From CAZALT01 sp964485515 (GTDB lineage Bacteria; Actinomycetota; Acidimicrobiia; Acidimicrobiales; Acidimicrobilacustridaceae), in NCBI GenBank assembly GCA_964485515.1, contig CAZALT010000161.1:1-7915 (forward strand): a stretch of 7,915 nucleotides of DNA, given 5' to 3'. The position numbers and the translations under genes are program-made. Within the stretch, counting starts at the first letter, position 1. Every line of letters starts with the position of its first letter. A model generated the notes under the pieces. It was given only the letters and a program-made list of their open reading frames with translations, was not told the origin of the DNA and did not search any database. Shown one piece after another: positions 1-6,401 of this stretch.

Positions 1-2
1 TG

Positions 3-458
<456 letters not shown>

Positions 459-465
459 TCCGCTG

Positions 466-494
466 CCGGGTGTTCCGGCGCGGTCAACACCCGG
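466..494 (+). terminator. Possible terminator hairpin after the UXS-like gene
   Basis: A perfect 9-bp inverted repeat (CCGGGTGTT at 466-474, AACACCCGG at 486-494) with an 11-nt loop starts seven bases after the TGA of the UXS-like gene, in the spacer between two convergent genes. No T-run follows on the plus strand, so it is not a classical intrinsic terminator. GC-rich hairpins without U-tracts are often proposed as terminators in actinobacteria. Its placement is the main support, and it could act in both directions. Confidence 0.4.
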
Positions 495-510
495 GCTCCG
501 GCCAGATCCT

Positions 511-574
511 GCCCAGCTCGGCTGTGGCCCAGCTCGGCTGTGGCCCAGCTCATGTGTGGCAAAGCTCGGGTGAG
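511..574. repeat. Four-unit 16-bp tandem repeat between convergent genes
   Basis: Two identical 16-bp units, GCCCAGCTCGGCTGTG at 511-526 and 527-542, are followed by a third at 543-558 with two mismatches and a fourth at 559-574 with about four. The array lies in the 126-nt spacer between two convergent genes and ends ten bases before the stop codon of the fucose synthase-like gene. The decay from left to right looks like slippage expansion followed by drift. No known function is suggested. Confidence 0.85.
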
Positions 575-584
575 GAGCGTCGTG

Positions 585-1565
585 TCAGGTGCGGGACTCG
601 GCCTCGACCCGGTTGGCCAGGTACCACTCGAGCGTGCGGCGCATGCCTTCCTCGAAGGTGACCCTCGATGCGAAGCCGAAGTACTTCTCAGCTCGCGATC
701 CGTCGACGCCGCGCCGGGGCTGCCCGTCGGGCTTGCTGGTGTTCCACCGGACCTCGCCCTCGAAGCCGACCAGCTCGACGATGATCCGCACGAGCTCGCG
801 GATCGGCAGCTCCTGGTTGGCGCCGAGGTTGACGGGCTCCCCGCCGTCGTAGCGTTCGGCGGCGAGCAGGATGCCGCGGGCGGCGTCGTCGACATAGAGG
901 AACTCGCGGCTCGCCGCACCCGTCCCCCACACCTCGATGTGGTCGGCCCCGGCCTCCTTGGCGTCGACGGACTTCTTGATCAGCGCCGGGATGACGTGCG
1001 ACACGGCCGGATGGAACTTGTCGCGGGGGCCGTAGAGGTTGGTCGGCATGAGGTAGATCGCGTCCTGGCCGTACTGCACGCGGTTGGCCTGGAGCTGCAC
1101 GAGCTGCGCCAGCTTGGCGATGCCGTACGGAGCGTTCGTCTCCTCCGGGTAGCCCTGCCACAGCGAATCCTCGCTGAACGGGACCGGGGTGAACTTGGGG
1201 TAGGAGCAGATCGTGCCGACCACCACGGTCTTGGCGACGTCGTGGAGACGCGCTTCGTCGAGGACGAAGGTCCCCATCAGGAGGTTGTCGAGGTACAGGT
1301 CGGCCGGGTTCGCCATGTTGGCGCCGATCCCGCCGACCTTGGCTGCGAGGTGGATGACGAGATCGGGGCGCTCGACGCGCAGGAGCGACGTCACCTGGTC
1401 TCGGACGCGCAGGTCGTAGTCGGCGCTGGATGGCACGATGAGCGCGGCCGGGCCGAGCTCCAGGAGCTGATCGACCACCGCTTGACCGAGGAACCCTCGT
1501 CCACCGGTGACCAGGACACGGCGTCCGGACCAGAAGTTCGGCTGGGGGGCGTCAGAGGGTGTCAC
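585..1565 (-). CDS. fcl: GDP-L-fucose synthase-like NAD(P)-dependent epimerase/reductase
   Basis: The family converts GDP-4-keto-6-deoxy-D-mannose to GDP-L-fucose by 3,5-epimerisation and NADPH-dependent reduction in the cytoplasm. With the GTG at 1565 the protein has 326 residues, close to the usual 310-325. Visible motifs are the Rossmann loop TGGRGFLG (about 20-27), AKVGGIGAN (about 75-83), GTICSYPK (117-124), YGIAK (Tyr147, Lys151), MPTNLYGP, SHVIP (His190) and a REFLYVDD segment. The spacings Thr118-Tyr147 (29) and Tyr147-His190 (43) equal Ser107-Tyr136 and Tyr136-His179 as I recall them for the E. coli enzyme. Catalytic Cys and His are kept, but Ser is replaced by Thr. An earlier GTG at 1613 would add 16 residues of no family character; the -10-like TAGGCT seven bases upstream of 1565 favours the shorter form. 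It is transcribed away from the glycosyltransferases. A related GDP-sugar epimerase/reductase is the main alternative. Confidence 0.87.
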   Translation of the reverse strand: MTPSDAPQPNFWSGRRVLVTGGRGFLGQAVVDQLLELGPAALIVPSSADYDLRVRDQVTSLLRVERPDLVIHLAAKVGGIGANMANPADLYLDNLLMGTFVLDEARLHDVAKTVVVGTICSYPKFTPVPFSEDSLWQGYPEETNAPYGIAKLAQLVQLQANRVQYGQDAIYLMPTNLYGPRDKFHPAVSHVIPALIKKSVDAKEAGADHIEVWGTGAASREFLYVDDAARGILLAAERYDGGEPVNLGANQELPIRELVRIIVELVGFEGEVRWNTSKPDGQPRRGVDGSRAEKYFGFASRVTFEEGMRRTLEWYLANRVEAESRT

Positions 1566-1572
1566 GGCGGGC

Positions 1573-1578
1573 AGCCTA
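1573..1578 (-). promoter_or_regulatory. -10-like element for the fucose synthase-like gene (leaderless start)
   Basis: Read on the minus strand this is TAGGCT, matching the TANNNT -10 consensus of actinobacterial housekeeping sigma factors. Only seven bases separate it from the GTG at 1565, the spacing expected when transcription starts at the start codon and the mRNA is leaderless. No convincing -35 hexamer was found 16-19 nt upstream, and no strong Shine-Dalgarno precedes the GTG, which is consistent with leaderless translation but not proof. Confidence 0.4.
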
Positions 1579-1624
1579 TCGACGCGGGACCGATACCCGG
1601 GTGACCGGGGCACCGGGGCGGGCC

Positions 1625-1682
1625 TGAGGAGGGTGCCGAGGAGGGACCCGAGGAGGGACCCGAGGAGGCCCGAGGAGGTGCC
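1625..1682. repeat. Tandem 12-bp GAGGAGG-rich array upstream of the first glycosyltransferase
   Basis: Five head-to-tail units occupy the divergent spacer: TGAGGAGGGTGC at 1625-1636, CGAGGAGGGACC at 1637-1648 and again at 1649-1660, a 10-nt version CGAGGAGGCC at 1661-1670, and CGAGGAGGTGCC at 1671-1682. Each holds a GAGGAGG core complementary to the CCUCC anti-Shine-Dalgarno end of 16S rRNA. The last core ends about 15 nt before the ATG at 1694, rather far for an ordinary ribosome binding site. No clear -10 box for the plus-strand gene was seen nearby. Confidence 0.8.
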
Positions 1683-1693
1683 AGACTCGAACC

Positions 1694-2812
1694 ATGGTTC
1701 CCCGCCCGCCGCTCCGGATCGGTGTGACCGTCGAGCAGTGCTGGCACACCGTGCCTGGCGGCACGGCTCGGGCGGCGTTGGATTCGATCGAGGCGCTGAT
1801 CGATCGGCCCGACATCGACATGGTCGGGGTCTCGGCCCGTCATCGAGGCCTTCCTCCCGAGACGTGGGCGCCGTCGATACCGGTTCGGATGCTGCCGCTT
1901 CCCCGCCCGCTCCTGTACGAGGCGTGGCACCGACTCCGTTGGCCGCCGGTGACCCGTGCGACCGGGCCGGTCGATGTGGTCCACGCGACGGGGATGGCGG
2001 TGCCGCCCCGTCGAGAGCCGTTGGTCGTCACCGTGCACGACCTCGGCTTCCTCTACGACCGCTCGCGCGGATCCCGCCACGGTATGAGGTTCTTCGAGCG
2101 CTCGATCGAGCTCGCCCGCCGCGACGCCGACCTGCTGATCGCCCCGTCCCAGGCCACCATCGACGACTGCGTCGCCAACGGCTTCGACCCGGCACGACTC
2201 CGACTCGTCCCGTGGGGCATCGAAGCCCAGCCTGCGTCGCCGGCCGAGGTGGCCGAGGTCCGCGACCGCTATGGCCTCGACCGCCCCTTCGTGCTCTGGG
2301 TCGGCACCATCGAACCCCGCAAGAACCTCCCCGGGCTCATCCGTGCCTTCTCCGCGCTGGACCGCCCCGACCTCGACCTCGTGCTCGCCGGCCCGGCAGG
2401 TTGGAACGAGGACCTCGACGCCTTGACCGCCCGGGTGCCCGGGCGGGTCCGCCCGCTCGGGTTCGTGCCCACGGCGGATCTCCGGCCGCTCTACGCGTCG
2501 TGCCGCGTGTTCTGCTACCCCAGCCTGTTGGAGGGGTTCGGGCTGCCGGTGCTCGAAGCCATGGCCCAGGGGGCGGTGATCGTGACCTCAGCGGGAACGG
2601 CCACGGCAGAGGTCGCGGGCGAAGCGGGATTGCTCGTCGATCCCCGAGCAGACGAGGATCTGGTCGATGCCCTCCAGCGCGCCCTCGACGACGACGTGAT
2701 CCGACACGAGCTCGGCGCCCGAGCGCGGGCGCGCGTCGGGGAGTTCTCCTGGACGCGCACCGCGGACCTGCTCTCCGCGGTGTACCACGAGGTCGGACAG
2801 GTGGCGCGGTGA
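1694..2812 (+). CDS. GT4 family glycosyltransferase (first of three)
   Basis: This 372-residue protein is a GT-B fold, retaining glycosyltransferase of family GT4, probably transferring a sugar from a nucleotide donor to a growing cell-surface glycan at the inner face of the membrane. Its length is normal. In order it shows the N-terminal PGGTARA glycine loop (21-27), HDLGFLYDRS, the inter-domain IAPSQAT (about 149-155), GTIEPRKN (204-211) with the Arg-Lys pair that binds donor phosphates in this family, and the EX7E motif EGFGLPVLE (Glu280 and Glu288), followed by TAEVAGEAGLLVDP. There is no signal peptide or membrane segment. The ATG at 1694 was chosen because the first beta strand (LRIGVTVEQ) begins seven residues later. 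It heads a same-strand run of three glycosyltransferases, 16 nt before the next. A mannosyl- or fucosyltransferase would fit the neighbours, but donor and acceptor cannot be read from sequence. Confidence 0.9.
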   Translation: MVPRPPLRIGVTVEQCWHTVPGGTARAALDSIEALIDRPDIDMVGVSARHRGLPPETWAPSIPVRMLPLPRPLLYEAWHRLRWPPVTRATGPVDVVHATGMAVPPRREPLVVTVHDLGFLYDRSRGSRHGMRFFERSIELARRDADLLIAPSQATIDDCVANGFDPARLRLVPWGIEAQPASPAEVAEVRDRYGLDRPFVLWVGTIEPRKNLPGLIRAFSALDRPDLDLVLAGPAGWNEDLDALTARVPGRVRPLGFVPTADLRPLYASCRVFCYPSLLEGFGLPVLEAMAQGAVIVTSAGTATAEVAGEAGLLVDPRADEDLVDALQRALDDDVIRHELGARARARVGEFSWTRTADLLSAVYHEVGQVAR

Positions 2813-2840
2813 GCGCGCGGGTGGCCCGGTGAGCGCTCCC
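2801..2840 (+). repeat. 20-bp imperfect tandem duplication across a stop/start junction
   Basis: Bases 2801-2820 and 2821-2840 match at 16 of 20 positions, sharing GTGGC-CGGTGAGCGC. In the first copy the TGA inside CGGTGAGCGC is the stop codon of the first glycosyltransferase. In the second copy the GTG at the same place is the chosen start codon of the next gene. The two copies therefore use the same bases in different frames. Confidence 0.7.
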
Positions 2841-4100
2841 GTGGCGGGTCGGGGCGGTCGCCGGATCTGGTCTCGACACAAGGATCCGTCGGTGCCGAAC
2901 GCACCGACGCGCCGTCGATCCGGGCGCCGCTCGGCCCGACGCATCGGGGTGAACCTCTTGTGGATGGTTCCCGGTGTCGTGGGCGGAAGCGAGGACTACG
3001 TCGTCGCGCTGTTCCGAGCCTTCGCCGACGCGCCCGGCCGCGACGGCCTCGACTTGACCCTCTTCGTCAACCAGCGGTTCGCGGCGGCCCATCCCGATCT
3101 CGTCGAGCGGTACCGCACGGTCGTGGCCCCCGTCGACGGCGGGCACAAGGGTCTTCGGGTCCTCGCCGAGTCGACGTGGCTGGTTGCGGCCTCCAAGAAG
3201 GCGCGCATCGACCTCATGCACCACCCGGGTGGGACGATGCCCGAGATCCGGGCCTGTCCCGGTGTGGTGACGGTGCACGACCTCCAGCCGTGGGCCTACC
3301 CGGAGAACTTCACCACGGTGAAGCGGGGCTACCTCCACGCGGTCGTCGGCAGGTCCGTGCGCCACGCCCAGGCCGTCACGACGCTGAGCGAATGGGTGGG
3401 ACGCGATCTCGTCGCCCGCCTCAAGGCCGACCCGGCCAAGATCACGGTCATCTCACCCGGCGTCGACCCGGTGGTGGTGGCCTACGACAGTCACGACAAG
3501 GCGGTGCTGGAGCGGTACGGCCTCGGCGGTCCGTTCTTCCTGTACCCCGCCATCACCTACCGTCACAAGAACCATGCTGTCCTCATCGAAGCCTTCCGCT
3601 CCGTGGTCACGTCGCACCCTGGAGCGACCCTCGTGCTCACGGGAGGGGAGGGCCCTTGCGAATCCGAGATCCGCGAGCTCATCGGCGTGCTGGGCGTCGG
3701 CGATTCGGTGCGACGCACGGGCCGGATCCCCGGAGCGGACCTCGATGCGCTCCACCGCCACTCGACCGCGCTCACGTTTCCCTCGCTCTACGAAGGGTTC
3801 GGCATGCCGGTGCTGGATTCGATGATGTGCGGCCAGGCAGTCCTGGCCAGCGACGTCTCGGCGCTTCCCGAGGTGGTGGCGAACGGTGGGGTGCTGCTCG
3901 ATCCGGAGGACCCCACCGCGTGGGCCGAGGAGATGAACCGGCTCCTCGACGACCGCGACCACCTCGCCGAGCTCCGTCGTCGCTCCAAGCGACGGGGCGC
4001 CGAGTTCGAGTGGAAGCACGCCGCCGAAGAGCTCGCCATCACCTACCGGGGCCGGCCCGTGCCCACCCTCCTCGAGAACGCGCCGGAGGCGACGCCATGA
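2829..4100 (+). CDS. GT4 family glycosyltransferase (second of three), with EX7D instead of EX7E
   Basis: This 423-residue protein is a GT-B, GT4-family glycosyltransferase of the mannosyltransferase-like type common in polysaccharide clusters. The recognisable domain begins near residue 38 (RIGVNLLWMVPG). It continues with VGGSEDY (51-57), the HDLQPWAYPENF block, TTLSEWVGRDLV, YRHKNH (244-249, Arg245 and Lys247) and EGFGMPVLD (322-330), then SALPEVV and GGVLLDPED. The second acid of the usual EX7E motif is Asp330 here. The first 37 residues are Arg-rich and match nothing I recognise. GTG codons at 2841 and 2892 are also in frame, so the true start may be later. It follows the first transferase by 16 nt, and its TGA overlaps the next ATG as ATGA, so coupled translation is likely. 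Donor and acceptor are unknown. Confidence 0.88.
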   Translation: MSAPVAGRGGRRIWSRHKDPSVPNAPTRRRSGRRSARRIGVNLLWMVPGVVGGSEDYVVALFRAFADAPGRDGLDLTLFVNQRFAAAHPDLVERYRTVVAPVDGGHKGLRVLAESTWLVAASKKARIDLMHHPGGTMPEIRACPGVVTVHDLQPWAYPENFTTVKRGYLHAVVGRSVRHAQAVTTLSEWVGRDLVARLKADPAKITVISPGVDPVVVAYDSHDKAVLERYGLGGPFFLYPAITYRHKNHAVLIEAFRSVVTSHPGATLVLTGGEGPCESEIRELIGVLGVGDSVRRTGRIPGADLDALHRHSTALTFPSLYEGFGMPVLDSMMCGQAVLASDVSALPEVVANGGVLLDPEDPTAWAEEMNRLLDDRDHLAELRRRSKRRGAEFEWKHAAEELAITYRGRPVPTLLENAPEATP

Positions 4101-5389
4101 GCGGCGACCGCACCCCACACCGGCGACCGCTCGACATCACCGTGCTGTGCCCGCACTTCGCTCCGGACCTGGCGCCGACCGGTGTCGTGATGACCTCGAT
4201 CGCGTCGGAGCTCGTCGACCGGGGCAACCGCCTGCACGTCGTCACGTCCATGCCGTGGTACCAGCACCACGCCCTCGAACCGGGGTGGGACGGCCAGTAC
4301 GTCCGAACCGAACGGACCGATTGGGGCGCGATCACCCGCGTCCACCCGTTCCCCACGGACAAAGCCAACATCCCGGCTCGTGCGGCTGCCTTCGGCGGGT
4401 TCACCGCCATTGCGACGGTGGTGGCCACCGCCACCCGGCGCCGCCCCGATGTGGTGCTCGCCATGTCGCCGCCGCTCACCCTCGGACCCGCCGGATGGGT
4501 CACCGCGCTCGCTCGGCGTGTCCCCCTGGTGTTCAACATCCAAGACGTCTTCCCAGACGTCGCCGTCGAGCTCGGCTTGCTCACCGGCGAGCGTGTCATC
4601 GCCGCGGCACGGTCGCTCGAGCGCTTCACGTACCACCGGGCCGACGCCGTCACGGTGCTCTCCGACGACCTCGCCGACAACGTGCGGACCAAATTGCGCC
4701 AGGGTCGTTCCGGCGCGGCCGCCGACCGGGCGGCAGCCAAGGTCCATGTCATCCCGAACTTCGTCGACACCGAGCGGGTCCGGCCCTCCGAGCGCGAGAA
4801 CGGCTATCGGGCGGAGTACGGGCTCACGGGCAAGCAGGTCGTCATGTACGCCGGCAACGTGGGCCTCTCGCAGTCGCTCGACCTCGTGCTCGACACCGCC
4901 GCCGCGCTCGCCCACGAACCCGACGTCGTGTTCGTGATCAACGGCGGCGGCGCGGCACGCCCTGCCCTGGAGCGCCAGGCGCGGGGTCTCGACAACGTGC
5001 GGTTCATCGACATGCAGCCCGCCGAACGCCTGCCGGAGGTGCTCGCGGCCGCCGACATCCACGTCGTGCCGCTCAAGGCGGGTCTCGCCTGGTCGAGCGT
5101 GCCGAGCAAGCTGTACTCGATCCTGGCCGCGGGACGACCGGTCGTGGCGAGCGTCGACCTCGGCACCGAAGTCGCCCGCACCGTCGAGCGGGCCGAAGCG
5201 GGCATCGCGGTCGGACCCGGCGACGTCGAGGCGTTCGCCAAGGCGATCCGCCGACTGATCGATGCGCCCGACGAGGGTGGTGCGATGGGCGCGAGGGGTC
5301 GGCGCTTCGTCGAGTCCTGGGCGTCGCCGGTGGCCGTGGCGGCTTCGTACGAGGAGCTGTTCCACGACCTGCGATCGCGGCGGTCGTAG
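4097..5389 (+). CDS. WbuB/WcaI-like GT4 family glycosyltransferase (third of three)
   Basis: This 430-residue protein resembles the WbuB/WcaI group of GT-B glycosyltransferases. In enterobacteria WbuB adds L-FucNAc to O-antigen and WcaI acts in colanic acid synthesis. Landmarks are LCPHFAPDLAPTG near the N-terminus (17-29), AMSPPLTLGPAGW (from 122), FNIQDVFPDVAVELGLL (from 146), VIPNFVDTERVRP (from 218), VMYAGNVGLSQSLD (from 249), FIDMQPAERLPEVLAAADIHVVP and PSKLYSILAAGRPVVA (from 336). The classical EX7E motif is absent, as I recall for this subgroup. The ATG at 4097 overlaps the preceding stop (ATGA) and starts just before the first beta strand (ITVLCPHF). The frame stays open far upstream inside the previous gene, but that stretch is an Arg/Pro-rich shadow. 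It is probably co-transcribed with the two genes before it. A fucosyl-type donor would suit the nearby GDP-fucose synthase, but this is inference. Confidence 0.9.
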   Translation: MSGDRTPHRRPLDITVLCPHFAPDLAPTGVVMTSIASELVDRGNRLHVVTSMPWYQHHALEPGWDGQYVRTERTDWGAITRVHPFPTDKANIPARAAAFGGFTAIATVVATATRRRPDVVLAMSPPLTLGPAGWVTALARRVPLVFNIQDVFPDVAVELGLLTGERVIAAARSLERFTYHRADAVTVLSDDLADNVRTKLRQGRSGAAADRAAAKVHVIPNFVDTERVRPSERENGYRAEYGLTGKQVVMYAGNVGLSQSLDLVLDTAAALAHEPDVVFVINGGGAARPALERQARGLDNVRFIDMQPAERLPEVLAAADIHVVPLKAGLAWSSVPSKLYSILAAGRPVVASVDLGTEVARTVERAEAGIAVGPGDVEAFAKAIRRLIDAPDEGGAMGARGRRFVESWASPVAVAASYEELFHDLRSRRS

Positions 5390-5478
5390 GCACCGGTCAA
5401 GGGTGCATCGCCGCCCACCTCGCTTGCCCGGATGGCCCGGGGCGAACGGGGGTCGGTCGGGCCCGTCCGTTGCCCGAT

Positions 5479-5507
5479 CTGGCACGGTCGAACGCGGCGG
5501 CTAGCCT
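5479..5507 (+). promoter_or_regulatory. Promoter for the His-rich membrane protein and pyrophosphorylase genes
   Basis: A -10-like TAGCCT at 5502-5507 fits the TANNNT consensus, with a -35-like CTGGCA at 5479-5484 (four of six matches to TTGACA) and a 17-nt spacer. Nine bases separate the -10 from the ATG at 5517, so the transcript would start at or just before the start codon and be leaderless. No Shine-Dalgarno is visible before this ATG. The rest of the 127-nt spacer (5390-5516) holds only a weak 5-bp hairpin (GCACC/GGTGC, 5390-5406) after the preceding stop, too small to call a terminator with confidence. Confidence 0.45.
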
Positions 5508-5516
5508 CATCCCGCT

Positions 5517-6401
5517 ATGGGTAAAGCCTCCTCCTCGAAAAAGGTCGCCCGCGCTGCTCGCGTCGGCGGATCGTCCGGTCCAACGCAGCGCAAGGTCGGC
5601 TTCCCGGCGGCCATCGTCGCCATCGTCGTCCTCGGCGTGGCGCTGGTCGCCTTCGCTCGCGCCGACTACACCTCCGCCGAAGCGACCGCTCCCGTGGTCA
5701 ACGAGGACCACTGGCACGCGGCCTACGGCGTGTACGTCTGCGACGCGTTCCAGTCGCCGGTCACCGACTCGGCCGACGACACCACCGGCATCCACACCCA
5801 CGGCGACGGCATCATCCACATCCACCCCTATGTGGCGTCGGCCGCCGGGAAGAACGCCACGCTCGGCAAGTGGAGCGTGACGTCGGGCATCGACTTCGGT
5901 GACGACTCGATCACGCTTCCGGATGGAACCGAGCTGAAGAACGGGTACGACTGCGCCGGCAACACCGATACCGAGCTCGGCGTGTGGGCGTGGAACGTCG
6001 ACGAGCCCGACGCCGAGCCCACGGTCTACACCGACAACTTCGGCAGCATCCGCCTCGGCAACCGCATGGCCTACACGATCGCCGTGGTTCCCACGGGCAC
6101 CACGCCACCCAAGCCCGATTCGACGGCCGACATCGACCGGCTCGACCCGACCACCGACGAGATCATCCCTGACGACGCGGGCGATGGCACCACNNNNNNN
6201 NNNNNNNNNNNNNNNNNNNNNNNNNNNNNNNNNNNNNNNNNNNNNNNNNNNNNNNNNNNNNNNNNNNNNNNNNNNNNNNNNNNNNNNNNNNNNGTCGTCG
6301 ACCCCGCCACCGGGGCCACGGTCGAGGGTGAGCCGAACGCCATCACCGAGTCCACCGTGGCTGGTGACCCCAACGCCACGACCACGACCGCTTCGCAGTG
6401 A
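5517..6401 (+). CDS. Membrane-anchored histidine-rich protein of unknown function (interrupted by assembly gap)
   Basis: I do not recognise a characterised family. The N-terminus is short and basic (MGKASSSKKVARAAR), followed by one hydrophobic segment (about 28-47, VGFPAAIVAIVVLGVALVAF). That suggests a single-pass protein with the rest outside the cytoplasm. The outer part has two histidine clusters: DHWHAAYG (64-71; His65, His67) and GIHTHGDGIIHIHPY (91-105; His93, His95, His101, His103). Such spacing could bind a metal ion. Cys75 and Cys146 could form a disulfide. The C-terminal region turns Asp/Thr/Pro-rich, like a linker, and runs into 100 N at 6194-6293. After the gap the frame continues with GC-rich third positions to a TGA that overlaps the next gene's GTG. 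True length and frame continuity through the gap are unproven. The leaderless-type promoter upstream and the coupling to the sugar pyrophosphorylase suggest a shared operon, possibly an envelope role. Confidence 0.75.
   Translation: MGKASSSKKVARAARVGGSSGPTQRKVGFPAAIVAIVVLGVALVAFARADYTSAEATAPVVNEDHWHAAYGVYVCDAFQSPVTDSADDTTGIHTHGDGIIHIHPYVASAAGKNATLGKWSVTSGIDFGDDSITLPDGTELKNGYDCAGNTDTELGVWAWNVDEPDAEPTVYTDNFGSIRLGNRMAYTIAVVPTGTTPPKPDSTADIDRLDPTTDEIIPDDAGDGTXXXXXXXXXXXXXXXXXXXXXXXXXXXXXXXXXXVVDPATGATVEGEPNAITESTVAGDPNATTTTASQ
6194..6293. other. Assembly gap (100 N)
   Basis: Exactly 100 unknown bases interrupt the histidine-rich protein gene. A round 100 is the usual placeholder for a gap of unknown size, so the real length may differ. 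The flanks encode Asp/Thr/Pro-rich, low-complexity protein, so a repetitive or very GC-rich linker may have caused the break. A stop codon and another start inside the gap cannot be excluded. Confidence 0.98.

Noticed and set aside
511..574. CRISPR array
   Set aside because: Units are 16 bp, directly adjacent with no spacers, and no cas gene is present.
540..1604. 354-codon plus-strand open frame opposite the fucose synthase-like gene
   Set aside because: It is antisense to a clear enzyme gene and has no recognisable motif; such shadows are expected at very high GC in third positions.
1566..1613. Extra 16 N-terminal residues of the fucose synthase-like protein from the GTG at 1613
   Set aside because: They do not resemble the family, no Shine-Dalgarno precedes that GTG, and a -10-like box lies within the stretch.
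1507..2832. 441-codon plus-strand frame overlapping the first glycosyltransferase
   Set aside because: Arg/Pro-rich out-of-frame translation; the frame starting at 1694 contains all GT4 motifs.
2960..4096. Long open frame continuous with the third glycosyltransferase, suggesting an 809-residue fusion
   Set aside because: The upstream 379 codons encode Arg/Pro/Gly-rich sequence with no family motif and overlap the well-supported second glycosyltransferase. The ATGA overlap at 4097 gives a natural start.
5390..5406. Terminator after the third glycosyltransferase
   Set aside because: Only a 5-bp stem with a 7-nt loop and no T-run; too weak to annotate.
4043..5485. 480-codon minus-strand open frame opposite the third glycosyltransferase
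   Set aside because: Composition is His/Arg/Gly/Asp-rich with no domain, and it mirrors the codon bias of the real gene on the other strand.
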